Shown: one piece after another, positions 1 through 9,704 of the stretch
Layout: every line of letters starts with the position of its first letter
Numbering within the stretch: position 1 is the first letter of the stretch
NCBI RefSeq assembly: GCF_000497755.1
Contig: NZ_AYOD01000002.1
Location: 114,630-178,629, forward strand
DNA: 64,000 nucleotides
Direction of reading: 5' to 3'
Source of the DNA: Aliihoeflea sp. 2WW
GTDB taxonomy: Bacteria; Pseudomonadota; Alphaproteobacteria; Rhizobiales; Rhizobiaceae
Made by a program: the position numbers and the translations under genes
Notes under the pieces: model-generated
Databases searched by the model: none
What the model was told of the DNA's origin: nothing
Seen by the model: only the letters and a program-made list of their open reading frames with translations

Positions 1-77
1 ATGACGGCCAGAAAGACGGCCGCCGCCCCATCGACGATCTGAACCAGGCGCCGAAGCGCAGCTTCACCCTTGTTCAT
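1..77 (-). CDS. dctQ: TRAP transporter small permease DctQ, N-terminal fragment
   Basis: Only the first 25 codons are inside the window; the gene runs off the left edge. The reading frame begins MNKGEAALRRLVQIVDGAAV and turns hydrophobic at once, as expected for the first membrane segment of the four-helix DctQ subunit. A GGAGGAG ribosome site lies about 10 bases upstream. It follows dctP on the same strand, the usual P-Q-M order of TRAP operons. The identity rests mainly on this context because the fragment is short. Confidence 0.6.
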   Translation of the reverse strand, partial: MNKGEAALRRLVQIVDGAAAVFLAV

Positions 78-102
78 CCGAGCAGTCTCCTCCTTCAGAT
101 CG

Positions 103-138
103 CGCCGGCCGACCCCGCATCAGCGGGATCGGCCGCGC
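103..138 (-). terminator. Hairpin between dctP and dctQ (attenuator or mRNA-stabilising stem)
   Basis: Bases 107-118 and 123-134 form a 12-bp stem with one mismatch and a 4-base loop (ATCA). No T-run follows on the minus strand, so it is not a complete intrinsic terminator. Such stems between the binding-protein gene and the permease genes commonly keep the binding protein in excess; that role is inferred here. Confidence 0.5.
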
Positions 139-149
139 CATGGCCTTCC

Positions 150-1181
150 TCAGTAAGCAGCGTCGCGCTCTTCGAGCGCATCGACAAGGCCCTGGAAGAC
201 GGCGTCGGCATCATGCCCGGCGCCGGTGACTGCCTGGGTCCAGCTATCCTTGAGGGGAGCTGCGGCCTCGCGCCACAAGGCGACTTCCTCATCCGTGGGA
301 ACGTAGGCCTCGTGGCCGTCCATCGCGATCAGCTTTTCGCGGCCGGAATCCTCGTCGCCGGCCCACCCGGACGCCACGCGTTCGGCCCACTCGCTCGTGC
401 AGTGGTCGTCGATCACCTGCCGCTGCGCCTCCGACAATCCTTCGTAGCGCGCCTTGTTGATCGTCCAGGCAAAGGTCGTCGCATAAAGCGGAAGGTCGAG
501 ATGGTTGGTCGCCACGCCCTCGATGCCGAAGATCAGGATCGAATTCCACGGGAAGGAAATCACGTCCGCGACGCCGCGCTCCAGCGCGTCGCGCGATTCG
601 GGCGCCGACACCTGGAAGTTCTGTCCGCCGAGCGCCGAGACGAAAGCCGCCATCGTCGCGTGGGCGGGGCGTACGTTCAGGCCGCGCACGTCCTCGGGCA
701 CCTTGATCGCCTCGCGCGAATGGAAGGTGCCGGGCGAATGGAAGTGAACGAGGCAGGCCTTCACGTCGGCCATCTCCTGTTCGGAGTATTCGCGGTACCA
801 GGCGTCCAGAGCAGCCGAACCTCCGGTGGCGTTCGCCACGAGAAACGGCAATTCGCCGGCCGCGATGATCGGGAAGCGGCCCGGCTGATAGCCCGGATTG
901 ACGAAGGAAATGTCGGCGATGCCGTCGCGTGCCATGTCGTAGTGATCGCCCGCCTGCCCGAGTTGCTGGGCCGGGTAGATCGTGATCTTGATGGACCCGC
1001 CGGACGCTTCCTGAATGGATTCGATCCATTCGGTCATGCCCATCACGTGCAGGGGATGCTGCGGCGGCAGCCAATGTGCGAAACGCAGTTCGACGGGCGC
1101 GTCCTGCGCCAGTGCGGCGCTGGACATCAGCGCTGCGAGGCTGGCAGCGACGAGCGGTGCGGCAAGCAACTTCTTCGACAT
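150..1181 (-). CDS. dctP: TRAP transporter substrate-binding protein DctP
   Basis: Periplasmic solute receptor of a tripartite ATP-independent transporter, 343 aa, the usual size. The start at MSKKLLAAPL is chosen because it gives a clean signal peptide (basic start, hydrophobic core, cut after ALAQ) and has a strong GGGAGGAGGAA site just upstream; a longer frame has neither. The family signature is visible around residues 160-185 (VPEDVRGLNVRPAHATMAAF), where the conserved Arg normally binds a substrate carboxylate. It precedes dctQ on the same strand. The substrate cannot be deduced; such proteins usually take organic acids or compatible solutes. Confidence 0.85.
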   Translation of the reverse strand: MSKKLLAAPLVAASLAALMSSAALAQDAPVELRFAHWLPPQHPLHVMGMTEWIESIQEASGGSIKITIYPAQQLGQAGDHYDMARDGIADISFVNPGYQPGRFPIIAAGELPFLVANATGGSAALDAWYREYSEQEMADVKACLVHFHSPGTFHSREAIKVPEDVRGLNVRPAHATMAAFVSALGGQNFQVSAPESRDALERGVADVISFPWNSILIFGIEGVATNHLDLPLYATTFAWTINKARYEGLSEAQRQVIDDHCTSEWAERVASGWAGDEDSGREKLIAMDGHEAYVPTDEEVALWREAAAPLKDSWTQAVTGAGHDADAVFQGLVDALEERDAAY

Positions 1182-1410
1182 TGGGGTTCCTCCTCCCGTT
1201 GGCGCGTACCTAGGGCCGGGAGTTCCTCCCATCCGGCCTTGGCGAGACTGGAGCCTATAACGAGGTCGACGCCGCTGGCAACCGCCTTGTTTGCCCCCAA
1301 ACTATTATGTTTCAAAACAATCCGGAGGCGGCGTATTGCGGTCCAGCATTCCACTTGGCGCGGTTTCGTGCGATATCGTGCGGGACAAGACGAACTGGAA
1401 AACAAGAACA

Positions 1411-2427
1411 ATGACGGCAAAGCTCCAGGCCGCCACCCTGCACCATCTTCCCTCTGCCGGCGCAGCCAGTGACGGGCTCAAGCGCAATCCCGGCCAGCCG
1501 CTCGATCTTGGCTGGCTCGAGGCGATGCGCCACGTCAACAAGAGCGCGCTCGAACGCCGCGTCCAGACGCTGACCAAGCGCCGCTCGATCAAGGCTGACA
1601 ATCAGGCCGCATGGCTTCTCAGATCGATTTCGCTGATGGACCTGACGACGCTTTCGAGCGACGACACGCCGGACCGCGTCAAACGGCTTTGCGCCAAGGC
1701 GCTCAATCCGCTGCGCGCGGATCTGGTGGCGGGCCTCGGCCTCACCGACCGGCCCATCCGCCCGGCCGCGGTCTGCGTCTACCATCCCTTCGTCGCGACG
1801 GCGGTCGCGGCACTCGAGGGCAGCGGCATCCATGTCGCGGCCGTATCCACCGCCTTCCCGCACGGCCTTGCGCCGCTCGAGACGCGGCTTGCCGAAGTCC
1901 GCGCCTCGGTCGCCGACGGTGCCGACGAGATCGACATCGTCATCCCGCGCGGCCTCGTCTTCGGCGCCCGCTGGCAGGAACTCTATGACGAGATCGCCGC
2001 CTTCCGCGAAGCCTGCGGCGAGGCGCATCTGAAGGTCATCCTCGGCACCGGCGACCTTGCCACGCTGCGCAACGTCATGCTCGCCTCGATGGTGGCGATG
2101 ATGGCCGGCGCCGATTTCATCAAGACCTCGACCGGCAAGGAAAGCGTCAACGCGACGCTGCCCGTCGGCCTCGTCATGGTCCGCGCGATCCGCGAATATT
2201 ACGAGCGAACCGGCCTCTTCATCGGTTTCAAGCCGGCGGGCGGCATCTCCACCGCCAAGGCCTCGCTCGACTGGCTGGTCCTGATGCGCGAGGAGCTCGG
2301 CCGGCGCTGGCTGGAGCCGGATCTCTTCCGCTTCGGCGCATCGAGCCTTCTGACCGACATCGAGCGCCAGCTCGAACATCACCTGACCGGGCGCTACTCC
2401 GCCGCCCACCGTCACGCCATGGCCTGA
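1411..2427 (+). CDS. deoC: Deoxyribose-phosphate aldolase
   Basis: Cleaves 2-deoxyribose 5-phosphate to glyceraldehyde 3-phosphate and acetaldehyde. The 338-aa product has the long N-terminus seen in many alphaproteobacterial DeoC proteins. The Schiff-base lysine is in FIKTSTGK (K238) and the proton-relay lysine in GFKPAGG (K274); the conserved acidic motif DEIDIVI holds D175. An upstream in-frame extension to 1291 exists, but MTAKLQ matches family N-termini better; the ribosome site is weak, so the start is moderately certain. It lies 25 bases ahead of an aldehyde dehydrogenase that could oxidise the released acetaldehyde. The 229-bp gap to divergent dctP should hold both promoters; I saw no clear operator. 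Confidence 0.9.
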   Translation: MTAKLQAATLHHLPSAGAASDGLKRNPGQPLDLGWLEAMRHVNKSALERRVQTLTKRRSIKADNQAAWLLRSISLMDLTTLSSDDTPDRVKRLCAKALNPLRADLVAGLGLTDRPIRPAAVCVYHPFVATAVAALEGSGIHVAAVSTAFPHGLAPLETRLAEVRASVADGADEIDIVIPRGLVFGARWQELYDEIAAFREACGEAHLKVILGTGDLATLRNVMLASMVAMMAGADFIKTSTGKESVNATLPVGLVMVRAIREYYERTGLFIGFKPAGGISTAKASLDWLVLMREELGRRWLEPDLFRFGASSLLTDIERQLEHHLTGRYSAAHRHAMA

Positions 2428-2452
2428 CGGCCGAAACCCGGAAGCTTGAGTC

Positions 2453-4816
2453 GTGAACATTCTGGAACGTTATGACGCCATGGAATATGGCCCCGCCCCC
2501 GAATCCCGCTCGGAAGCCGACCGCTGGCTGGCCGCGCGGGATCTGGCCGCATCGCTCTTCATCAACGGCGATTGGGTAAAGCCGGCCTCCGGCAAGACCT
2601 TCGAGACCCGCGAGCCCGCTTCGGGCAAGCTGCTCGCCACGCTCGGCGAGGCGGGCGCTGCCGATATCGACGCCGCCGTTGCGGCCGCCCGCAAGGCGCT
2701 GCCGAAATGGCAGGCGCTTTCGGGTTATGAGCGCGCGCGTCACCTCTATGCCATCGGCCGCGCGATGCAACGCCATGCACGGCTCTTCGCGGTGCTGGAA
2801 TCGCTCGACAATGGCAAGCCGATCCGCGAAAGCCGCGACATCGACGTTCCGTTGGCAATCCGCCACTTCATCCATCACGCCGGCTGGGCGCAGGCGCTCG
2901 ACAAGGAATTTCCCGGTCACAAGGCCGCAGGCGTCGCGGGCCAGATCATCCCCTGGAACTTCCCCCTCCTGATGCTCGGCTGGAAGATCGCGCCGGCGCT
3001 CGCCGCCGGCTGCACGGTCGTCCTCAAGCCAGCCGAATTCACGCCGCTCACCGCAATCCTGTTCGCCGAAATCTGCGCCCGCGTCGGCCTGCCCAAGGGC
3101 GTCGTCAACATCGTCCAGGGCGGGCCGGAAGCCGGCGCGGCAATCGTCGACCATGCCGACATCGACAAGATCGCCTTCACCGGCTCGTCCGAGGTCGGCA
3201 AGATCATCCGCAAGGCGACCGCCGGCACCGGCAAGAAATTGTCGCTCGAACTTGGCGGCAAGTCGGCCTTCATCGTCTTCGAGGATGCCGATCTCGATTC
3301 CGCCGTCGAAGGGCTGGTCGACGGCATCTGGTTCAACCAGGGCCAGGTCTGCTGCGCCGGCTCGCGCCTCCTCGTGCAGGAAGGCATCGCCGATCGCTTC
3401 GTCGAGAAGGTCAAGGCGCGGATGGGCAAGCTTCGGCTTGGCGATCCGCTGGACAAGAACACCGATATCGGCCCGCTCGTCGACAGGACGCAGTTGGAGC
3501 GTGTGCGCCGTCTCGTCGCGCAGGGCGCGTCCGAAGGCGCGATCTGCTGGCAGCCGGACTGCGCGGTTCCGACCGAGGGCCACTACCACCTGCCGGTTCT
3601 CGCCACCAATCTCGCACCCGCCAACGTCCTGGCGCAGGAGGAGGTGTTCGGCCCCGTTCTCGCCGCGATGACCTTCCGCACGACCGACGAAGCGGTGTCG
3701 ATCGCCAACAACACCCGCTACGGCCTTGCCGCATCGATCTGGAGCGAGAATATCAACCTCGCGCTCGACGCTGCCCCCAAGCTCAAGGCCGGCGTCGTCT
3801 GGATCAACGGCACCAACATGTTCGATGCCGCCTGCGGCTTCGGCGGCTACCGCGAGAGCGGCTTCGGCCGTGAAGGCGGGCGCGAGGGCTTGGCGGAATA
3901 TCTCGTCGCGCCCATGGCGAAATCGGCCGATCTCGCGCCGGCCAAGCCCGTCGAGCCCACTTCGGCCGCCGATGGCGTCGGCATCGACCGCACGGCCAAG
4001 CTCTATATCGGCGGCAAGCAGGTCCGGCCGGACGGCGCCTATTCGATGCCGGTCACCGGCGCCAAGGGACGGCTCGCCGGCGAAGTCGGCATCGGCAGCC
4101 GCAAGGACATCCGCGACGCGGTTTCCGCCGCCCACGCCGCCAAGGGTTGGGCGGCCGCCACCGGCTACAATCGCGCGCAGGTGCTCTATTTCTTCGCCGA
4201 AAATCTCGATGCCCGCGCCGGCGAATTCGCCGCGCGCATCACCGATCTCACCGGCGCATCTGCCCGCGCATCGCGCGCCGAGGTCGACCTGTCGGTCGAG
4301 CGCCTCTTCGCGCTCGCCGGCCTGGCCGACAAATATGAGGGCCGGGTCCACCAGCCCCCTGCCCGCGCGGTGACGCTCGCCCTTCACGAACCGGTCGGCG
4401 TCATCGGCGTCGTCGCCTCCGACGACCAGCCGCTTCTCGGCCTGATCTCGCTGATCGCGCCGGCGTTGACCATGGGCAACAGCGTCGTCGCCGTGCCGTC
4501 CGCCCGCCACGCGCTCGTCGCGACCGACCTCTATCAGGTCATGGAAACCTCCGACCTGCCGGCCGGCGCGGTCAACATCGTCACCGGCCCGGCCCGCGAC
4601 CTCGCCAAGGTTCTGGCGATGCACGACGATGTCGACGGGCTCTGGGTGGTGGCCGACAAAGACACATGCCGGACGGCGGAAGCTGAATCCGTCGGCAATC
4701 TCAAACGGGTGTGGACATCGAATGGAAAGTCCGTCGACTGGTCGGTACAGCCGCACGATCTTCTCCTGCCGCGCGCGGTCGAGGTGAAGAATGTCTGGGT
4801 TCCGTATGGCGACTGA
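2453..4816 (+). CDS. Tandem (1.5x) aldehyde dehydrogenase
   Basis: A 787-aa NAD(P)-dependent aldehyde dehydrogenase, far longer than the normal ~500. Residues ~30-490 are a complete domain: general base E266 in LELGGK and catalytic C300 in NQGQVCCAGSR. Residues ~515-787 repeat only the N-terminal, cofactor-binding part and stop before any catalytic cysteine. I know this 1.5-domain layout from rhizobial genes placed behind deoC, so it is probably not a local accident. The GTG start is preferred to the ATG nine codons downstream because it has GGAAG upstream and gives a family-like N-terminus. Likely substrate: acetaldehyde from the DeoC reaction (inference from pairing). Confidence 0.85.
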   Translation: MNILERYDAMEYGPAPESRSEADRWLAARDLAASLFINGDWVKPASGKTFETREPASGKLLATLGEAGAADIDAAVAAARKALPKWQALSGYERARHLYAIGRAMQRHARLFAVLESLDNGKPIRESRDIDVPLAIRHFIHHAGWAQALDKEFPGHKAAGVAGQIIPWNFPLLMLGWKIAPALAAGCTVVLKPAEFTPLTAILFAEICARVGLPKGVVNIVQGGPEAGAAIVDHADIDKIAFTGSSEVGKIIRKATAGTGKKLSLELGGKSAFIVFEDADLDSAVEGLVDGIWFNQGQVCCAGSRLLVQEGIADRFVEKVKARMGKLRLGDPLDKNTDIGPLVDRTQLERVRRLVAQGASEGAICWQPDCAVPTEGHYHLPVLATNLAPANVLAQEEVFGPVLAAMTFRTTDEAVSIANNTRYGLAASIWSENINLALDAAPKLKAGVVWINGTNMFDAACGFGGYRESGFGREGGREGLAEYLVAPMAKSADLAPAKPVEPTSAADGVGIDRTAKLYIGGKQVRPDGAYSMPVTGAKGRLAGEVGIGSRKDIRDAVSAAHAAKGWAAATGYNRAQVLYFFAENLDARAGEFAARITDLTGASARASRAEVDLSVERLFALAGLADKYEGRVHQPPARAVTLALHEPVGVIGVVASDDQPLLGLISLIAPALTMGNSVVAVPSARHALVATDLYQVMETSDLPAGAVNIVTGPARDLAKVLAMHDDVDGLWVVADKDTCRTAEAESVGNLKRVWTSNGKSVDWSVQPHDLLLPRAVEVKNVWVPYGD

Positions 4817-4832
4817 AACCGGGAAGCGAGCG

Positions 4833-5300
4833 ATGGGCAAGGAAAACGGCGTTCTGGAAGATACGTTGCTGCCGCGCGACACATCGCGCTCCCTTCCCCT
4901 CTCGCTGCTGCGCGCGCGCGAAGCCGTCATGGTCCGTTTTCGACCATTGCTGGCCGTTCATGACCTGACCGAGCAGCAATGGCGCGTCATCCGCATCCTC
5001 GGCGAAACGAGCCCGCTCGACGCGACCGAGGTCGCGGAACGGGCATGCGTCCTCGCTCCCAGCCTGACCCGGATCATCAAGTCGCTCGAAGAGCGCGGCA
5101 TCATCCGGCGCGAACGCGACCATGCGGATGCGCGCCGCACTCTGCTCAGCCTCAACCAGGCCGGGTTCGACCTCATCCGCGATGTGACTCCGCAAAGCGT
5201 CGCGATCTACTCGGTTCTCGAAGCCCGCTACGGCCGCGAAAAGACCGAGCATCTGATCGACATGCTGAACGAACTGGCGGCGATGAAGGACGGCGCATGA
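4833..5300 (+). CDS. MarR-family transcriptional regulator (HpaR-like)
   Basis: A 155-aa winged-helix regulator. The core RAREAVMVRFRPLLAVHDLT and the recognition region LAPSLTRIIKSLEERGII are typical of the HpaR subgroup, which represses aromatic-acid degradation genes. It begins 17 bases after the aldehyde dehydrogenase, and its TGA overlaps the ATG of the next gene, so it is translationally coupled to a maleylacetoacetate-isomerase-like GST. That pairing suggests control of a homogentisate- or gentisate-type pathway, though no ring-cleavage gene is in the window. Alternative in-frame starts at 4791 and 4806 overlap the upstream gene. Confidence 0.8.
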   Translation: MGKENGVLEDTLLPRDTSRSLPLSLLRAREAVMVRFRPLLAVHDLTEQQWRVIRILGETSPLDATEVAERACVLAPSLTRIIKSLEERGIIRRERDHADARRTLLSLNQAGFDLIRDVTPQSVAIYSVLEARYGREKTEHLIDMLNELAAMKDGA

Positions 5301-5947
5301 GCCGGGTCGTCCTGCACAATTATTTCCGATCCTCCACCTCCTATCGCGTCCGCATCGCGCTCAATCTCAAGGGCGTCGACTACGACTACGTCGCGCACCA
5401 TCTGCGCCACGGCGAACACCGCGACCCGGCCTTTCTGGCCGTCAATGCGCAAGGATTGGTTCCGGCGCTGGTCTGGTCGGACGGCACGGTTCTCACGCAG
5501 TCGCTGGCGATCTGCGAATTTCTCGACGAAGTGATCCCGCAGCCCGCGCTTCTTCCCGCCGACCCCGCCGGCCGCGCCCGGGTTCGGGCGATCGCGCAGA
5601 TGATCGCATGCGAAATCCATCCGGTGAACAATCTGCGTGTCCTCAACGCGCTCCGCGCGCGCTACGGCGCCGACGACGCTGGCGTCGCCGACTGGTTCCG
5701 GCATTGGGTCAACGAAACATTCGCGCCGCTCGAGGCGATGCTCGCGGCGAGCCCGCAGACGGGACGCTTCTGCCATGGGGACGAGCCGGGCCTGGCGGAT
5801 ATCTGCCTCGTCGCGCAGGTCGCAAACAATGCACGCTTCAATGTCGACATGACGCCATATCCGACCATTTCGCGCATTCGCGACGCGTGCATGGAACGGG
5901 CCGCCTTTGCAGACACTGCGCCTGCCCGGCAGCCCGACGCCGAATAG
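5297..5947 (+). CDS. maiA: Maleylacetoacetate isomerase / zeta-class glutathione S-transferase
   Basis: 216 aa, normal length. The N-terminal thioredoxin-fold motif SSTSYRVRIALNLKG corresponds to the zeta-class active site (SSxSxRVRIALxLKG), which isomerises maleylacetoacetate or maleylpyruvate using glutathione. The glutathione-site segment QSLAICEFLDE is also present, and an all-helical C-terminal domain follows. ATG overlaps the stop of the MarR gene (ATGA). Maleylpyruvate isomerase activity is an equally possible specific function. Confidence 0.8.
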   Translation: MSRVVLHNYFRSSTSYRVRIALNLKGVDYDYVAHHLRHGEHRDPAFLAVNAQGLVPALVWSDGTVLTQSLAICEFLDEVIPQPALLPADPAGRARVRAIAQMIACEIHPVNNLRVLNALRARYGADDAGVADWFRHWVNETFAPLEAMLAASPQTGRFCHGDEPGLADICLVAQVANNARFNVDMTPYPTISRIRDACMERAAFADTAPARQPDAE

Positions 5948-5948
5948 G

Positions 5949-6089
5949 TCAGTGGGCGGATGTCGCCGCGACTGGGGGATTGATCAGAGCAAGCCGCGCC
6001 ATGGGGTCCGCCTGCACGTCGCCGAAGAAGTAGAACGATCCTGCCACGAGCGCGCCGATCAGCGCGGTGGAGATAAACCTGCCTGCCAT
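5949..6089 (-). CDS. Small single-pass membrane protein, unknown
   Basis: A 46-aa frame beginning MAGRFISTALIGALVAGSFY, with one predicted membrane helix (residues ~5-22) and a short polar tail. It lies 100 bases downstream of lolD on the same strand and convergent with maiA. The ribosome site is weak (GGGACATAAGAAA). I recognise no family. Its compact layout and uninterrupted hydrophobic segment make it plausible, but it may be spurious. Confidence 0.4.
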   Translation of the reverse strand: MAGRFISTALIGALVAGSFYFFGDVQADPMARLALINPPVAATSAH

Positions 6090-6189
6090 TTTCTTATGTC
6101 CCGCTGGCGCCGGAGCGCCGTCCCTTCAAGGGACAAATGGCCGGGCTGGGGGATCGTTCCCTTCCCGGCACAATTTTCACGGGTATCGA

Positions 6190-6882
6190 TCAGGCGACGA
6201 CTTCGACGACCTTGCCTTCGGCCAGCGTGACGCGCCGGTCCATGCGGGACGCGAGTTCGTGGTTGTGCGTGGCGATCAGCGCTGACAGGCCCGACTGGCG
6301 CACGAGCGCTTCGAGCGCGTCGAAAACGTAGCCTGCCGTCGCCGGGTCGAGGTTTCCGGTCGGCTCGTCCGCCAGCAGAAGCCGAGGCGCGTTGGCGACC
6401 GCGCGGGCAATCGCCACACGCTGCTGTTCGCCGCCTGACAGTTCGGCCGGACGATGCGTACCGCGATGCCCGATCTTCATGTAGTCGAGAAGCTGGGCCG
6501 CACGCTCCGAGGCTTCCTTCGATTTCAAACCGCGAACGAGTTGCGGCATCATGATGTTCTCGAGCGCCGAGAACTCCGGGAGCAAGTGGTGGAACTGGTA
6601 GACGAAGCCGATCTCGTTGCGGCGGATCGCCGTGCGGTCGTCATCCGACAATTGCCCGCACTCCTGCCCGTTCAGCACGACGTCGCCGGAGTTCGGCCGT
6701 TCGAGCAGGCCGGCCGTGTGGAGCAGCGTCGACTTGCCGGCGCCGGACGGCGCAACAAGCGCGACCATCTCGCCTTGTCCGATCGTGAAGTCGGCGCCCT
6801 TCAGGATGACGAGCTTGCCCGCCGCATCCTCATAGAAGCGCTCGACACCCTTGAGCTGCAATACGGTCTTCGCCGCCATCAT
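6190..6882 (-). CDS. lolD: Lipoprotein-releasing ABC transporter ATPase LolD
   Basis: Cytoplasmic ATPase that drives release of lipoproteins from the inner membrane by the LolC-type permease. 230 aa with P-loop [10 protein letters not shown]-loop in [11 protein letters not shown], signature [14 protein letters not shown], Walker [13 protein letters not shown] and switch histidine in ATHNHEL. The P-loop begins with A instead of the usual G, as I recall for rhizobial LolD. Its start overlaps the lolC stop (ATGATG), so the two are coupled. It ends the long minus-strand nuo-to-lol gene run. Confidence 0.93.
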   Translation of the reverse strand: MMAAKTVLQLKGVERFYEDAAGKLVILKGADFTIGQGEMVALVAPSGAGKSTLLHTAGLLERPNSGDVVLNGQECGQLSDDDRTAIRRNEIGFVYQFHHLLPEFSALENIMMPQLVRGLKSKEASERAAQLLDYMKIGHRGTHRPAELSGGEQQRVAIARAVANAPRLLLADEPTGNLDPATAGYVFDALEALVRQSGLSALIATHNHELASRMDRRVTLAEGKVVEVVA

Positions 6883-8159
6883 TCGTACCTCAGCGCATCG
6901 ACCGGATCGAGCTTGGCAGCCCGCCATGCGGGAAAGAGCGTCGCCAGGAATGATAGCGCGAGCGCCATCAGGACCACGGAGACGGTTTCGGCGATGTCCA
7001 TGCGCGCCGGCAACTGGCTCAGGAAATAGAGCTCCGGGTTGAAGATCGTCGTGCCCGAGAGCCAGGAGAAGAACTGGCGGATCGATTCGACGTTGAGGCA
7101 GACGACCACGCCGAGAACGACCCCGGCGATCGTGCCCACCACGCCGATGGCCGCGCCCGTCATGAAGAAGATCCGCATCACCGCGCCGCTCGTCGCGCCC
7201 ATCGTGCGCAGGATCGCGATATCGCGCCCCTTGTCCTTCACCAGCATGAAGAGGCCGGAGATGATGTTGAGCGCGGCGACGAGCACGATCAGCGTCAGGA
7301 TCATGAACATCACGTTGCGCTCGACCTGCAGCGCGGAGAAGAAGGTCTGGTTGCGCTGACGCCAGTCGGTCAGGAAGACCGGCCGCATCGCCGCGTCCTC
7401 GATCGCGGGCCGCAACTGGTCGACTGCATCGGGGTTGTCGACGAAGACCTCGATCGACTGCGCGACGCCATCCGAATTGAAGAAAAGCTGCGCCTCCTCG
7501 ATCGGCATGAACACCACCGACGCGTCATATTCCGACATGCCGAGCTGGAAGACCGCGATGACGGGGTAGGACTTGACGCGCGGCGTCGTGCCGAACGGAG
7601 TCACGTCGCCGTCGGCGGACGCGAAGGTGATCGGATCGCCGACCGTGATGCCGAGAGCCTCGGCCATGCGGCTGCCGATCGCAACGCCCTGGTCGCCTGC
7701 AAAACCTTCGAGCGAGCCCTGCTGGATGTTGCCGGACACGCTGTCCATCTTGGCAAGGTCCTCGGCGCGCACGCCGCGGATCAGCGCGCCCGTTCCCGCC
7801 GTACGGCGCCCCGAGGCGAGCACCTGCCCGTCGACATGCGGGATCGCATAGCGCACACCGGCAATGCCGTTGAAGCGCGCTGCGATCTCCTCATAATCGT
7901 CGAGCCCGCTCTCGATCGGCTGGACGACGAGATGGCCGTTGATGCCGAGAATGCGGTCGAGCAGTTCGGCGCGGAACCCGTTCATCACCGCCATGACGAT
8001 GATCAGCGTCGCGACGCCCAGCATGATGCCGATGAAGGAGATCATCGAGATGACCGAGATCACCGTTTCCTTGCGCTTGGAGCGCAGATAGCGCCACGCG
8101 ACCATGCGCTCGAAGGCCGAAAACGGCCCGGCGCCCTTCTTCGACACCGCTTCGCTCAT
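6879..8159 (-). CDS. lolC: Lipoprotein-releasing system permease LolC/LolE family
   Basis: 426-aa inner-membrane permease: a short basic N-terminus, first membrane helix at ~35-60, a large periplasmic domain, then three C-terminal helices (FtsX-type fold) from ~290. Only one permease gene sits beside lolD, consistent with a homodimer (LolF-like) as in other alphaproteobacteria rather than separate LolC and LolE. The ATG overlaps the proS stop and the TGA overlaps the lolD start. Confidence 0.9.
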   Translation of the reverse strand: MSEAVSKKGAGPFSAFERMVAWRYLRSKRKETVISVISMISFIGIMLGVATLIIVMAVMNGFRAELLDRILGINGHLVVQPIESGLDDYEEIAARFNGIAGVRYAIPHVDGQVLASGRRTAGTGALIRGVRAEDLAKMDSVSGNIQQGSLEGFAGDQGVAIGSRMAEALGITVGDPITFASADGDVTPFGTTPRVKSYPVIAVFQLGMSEYDASVVFMPIEEAQLFFNSDGVAQSIEVFVDNPDAVDQLRPAIEDAAMRPVFLTDWRQRNQTFFSALQVERNVMFMILTLIVLVAALNIISGLFMLVKDKGRDIAILRTMGATSGAVMRIFFMTGAAIGVVGTIAGVVLGVVVCLNVESIRQFFSWLSGTTIFNPELYFLSQLPARMDIAETVSVVLMALALSFLATLFPAWRAAKLDPVDALRYE

Positions 8160-9484
8160 GCGGTAGCTCCCAGTTCGCGCACGACCGCATCGAGGGACAC
8201 GGTGCGGCGCTCGCCGGTCTTGCGGTTCTTGATCTCGGCCTCGTTGGCGGCGACGCCGCGCGGGCCGACGATCACCTGCCAGGGCAGGCCGATCAGGTCG
8301 GCGGTGGCGAACTTACCGCCGGCACGGCTGTCCGTGTCGTCATAGAGCACATCGCGGCCCGACGCGCCGAGCTCGGCATGGAGCCGGTCGCAGGCCGCGT
8401 CGCAGGCGGCATCGCCCGACTTCATGTTGATCAGGCCGACATCGAACGGCGCGACGGCGTCCGGCCAGATGATGCCGTTCTCGTCGTGGCTCGCCTCGAT
8501 GATGCCGGCGACGAGGCGCGACGGGCCGATGCCGTAGGAGCCCATCGAAACGAAATGCTCCTTGCCGTCCGGTCCCTGCACCTTGGCGCCCATGGGCTTC
8601 GAGTATTTCTCGCCGAAGTGGAAGATGTGGCCGACCTCGATGCCCCGCGCGGCGAGCTTGTCACCGTCGCCGACGGCGTTCCACGCGCCCTCGTCGTGCA
8701 TCTCCTCGGTCGCCGCATAGGGCGTCGTCCAGCGCTGCACGATCTCGGCCATCGCCGCGTCGTCGCGAAAATCGGTGTCGGCGCCCGGCACGGTCAGGTC
8801 GAGATAGGCCTTGTCGCAGAAGACCTGGCTCTCGCCGGTCTCGGCCAGAATGATGAATTCGTGCGAAAGGTCGCCGCCGATCGGGCCGGTGTCGGCGCGC
8901 ATCGGAATCGCCTTCATGCCGACGCGCGTGAAGGTGCGCAGGTAGGAAACGAACATGCGGTTATACGCCGCCTTCGAGGCTTCGTAGTCGATGTCGAACG
9001 AATAGGCGTCCTTCATCAGGAACTCGCGCGAGCGCATGACACCGAAGCGCGGGCGCACCTCGTCGCGGAACTTCCACTGGATGTGGTAGAGGTTGAGCGG
9101 CAGGTCCTTGTAGGACTTGACGTAGGAGCGGAAAATTTCCGTCACCATCTCCTCATTGGTCGGGCCGTAGAGAAGATCGCGGTTCTGGCGATCCTTGATG
9201 CGCAGCATCTCCTTGCCGTAGTCGTCGTACCGGCCGCTTTCGCGCCAAAGCTCGGCGGACTGGATGGTCGGCATCAGGATTTCGTGCGCGCCGGCCCGGT
9301 CCTGTTCCTCGCGGATGATCCGGTTGACCTTGTCGAGCACGCGCTTGCCCAGCGGCAGCCAGGTGAACGAGCCCTGCCCCTGCTGGCGGATCATGCCGGC
9401 ACGCAGCATCAGCCGGTGCGAAACGATCTCGGCCTCGCGGGGGTTTTCCTTCAGGATGGGAAGAAAGTACTGCGACAAACGCAT
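8156..9484 (-). CDS. proS: Prolyl-tRNA synthetase, short alphaproteobacterial type
   Basis: Class II aminoacyl-tRNA synthetase, 442 aa, without the ~180-residue editing insertion of the E. coli enzyme; this is the short type of alphaproteobacteria. Motif 2 region [18 protein letters not shown] and motif 3 region [15 protein letters not shown] are present, followed by an anticodon-binding domain. MRLSQYFLP is chosen as start from family N-termini; the frame extends 19 codons further upstream. It is coupled to lolC by an ATGA overlap. A 411-bp gap separates it from the DUF1467 gene upstream. Confidence 0.93.
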   Translation of the reverse strand: MRLSQYFLPILKENPREAEIVSHRLMLRAGMIRQQGQGSFTWLPLGKRVLDKVNRIIREEQDRAGAHEILMPTIQSAELWRESGRYDDYGKEMLRIKDRQNRDLLYGPTNEEMVTEIFRSYVKSYKDLPLNLYHIQWKFRDEVRPRFGVMRSREFLMKDAYSFDIDYEASKAAYNRMFVSYLRTFTRVGMKAIPMRADTGPIGGDLSHEFIILAETGESQVFCDKAYLDLTVPGADTDFRDDAAMAEIVQRWTTPYAATEEMHDEGAWNAVGDGDKLAARGIEVGHIFHFGEKYSKPMGAKVQGPDGKEHFVSMGSYGIGPSRLVAGIIEASHDENGIIWPDAVAPFDVGLINMKSGDAACDAACDRLHAELGASGRDVLYDDTDSRAGGKFATADLIGLPWQVIVGPRGVAANEAEIKNRKTGERRTVSLDAVVRELGATA

Positions 9485-9624
9485 CAAGGACGTCCATTGA
9501 GAAAGAGAGAAGCGCGGAATCAAACGGCCGAACTGAGCCACGATCGCCCGCGCTTCATAGCCATTTCAGCGCCCCTTGAAAACCCGGGCGATGACGACAC
9601 GCGACGGGCCCCGCACGTGCCGGA

Positions 9625-9648
9625 ATTTTGTGCATTGCAGCACAAAAT
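9625..9648. promoter_or_regulatory. Perfect 9-bp palindrome, PhaR-like operator candidate
   Basis: ATTTTGTGC and GCACAAAAT are separated by ATTGCA. The TGCATTGCAGCA core resembles the sites reported for PhaR, the polyhydroxybutyrate regulator of alphaproteobacteria. No phasin gene is nearby. It lies 141 bp upstream of proS and just upstream of a possible plus-strand small RNA, so it could control either. No T-run follows on either strand, which argues against a terminator. Confidence 0.35.
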
Positions 9649-9704
9649 GCGGGCTTACAGCGCGAGAATTAAGGTGACATCGGTGCGACGATTGGTCTAG
9701 TCTC

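Noticed and set aside
2228..4930. A 900-codon minus-strand frame across deoC/aldehyde dehydrogenase
   Set aside because: Antisense shadow; composition (many D, R, G, V) is typical of reversed high-GC codons, and the plus-strand genes have full catalytic motifs.
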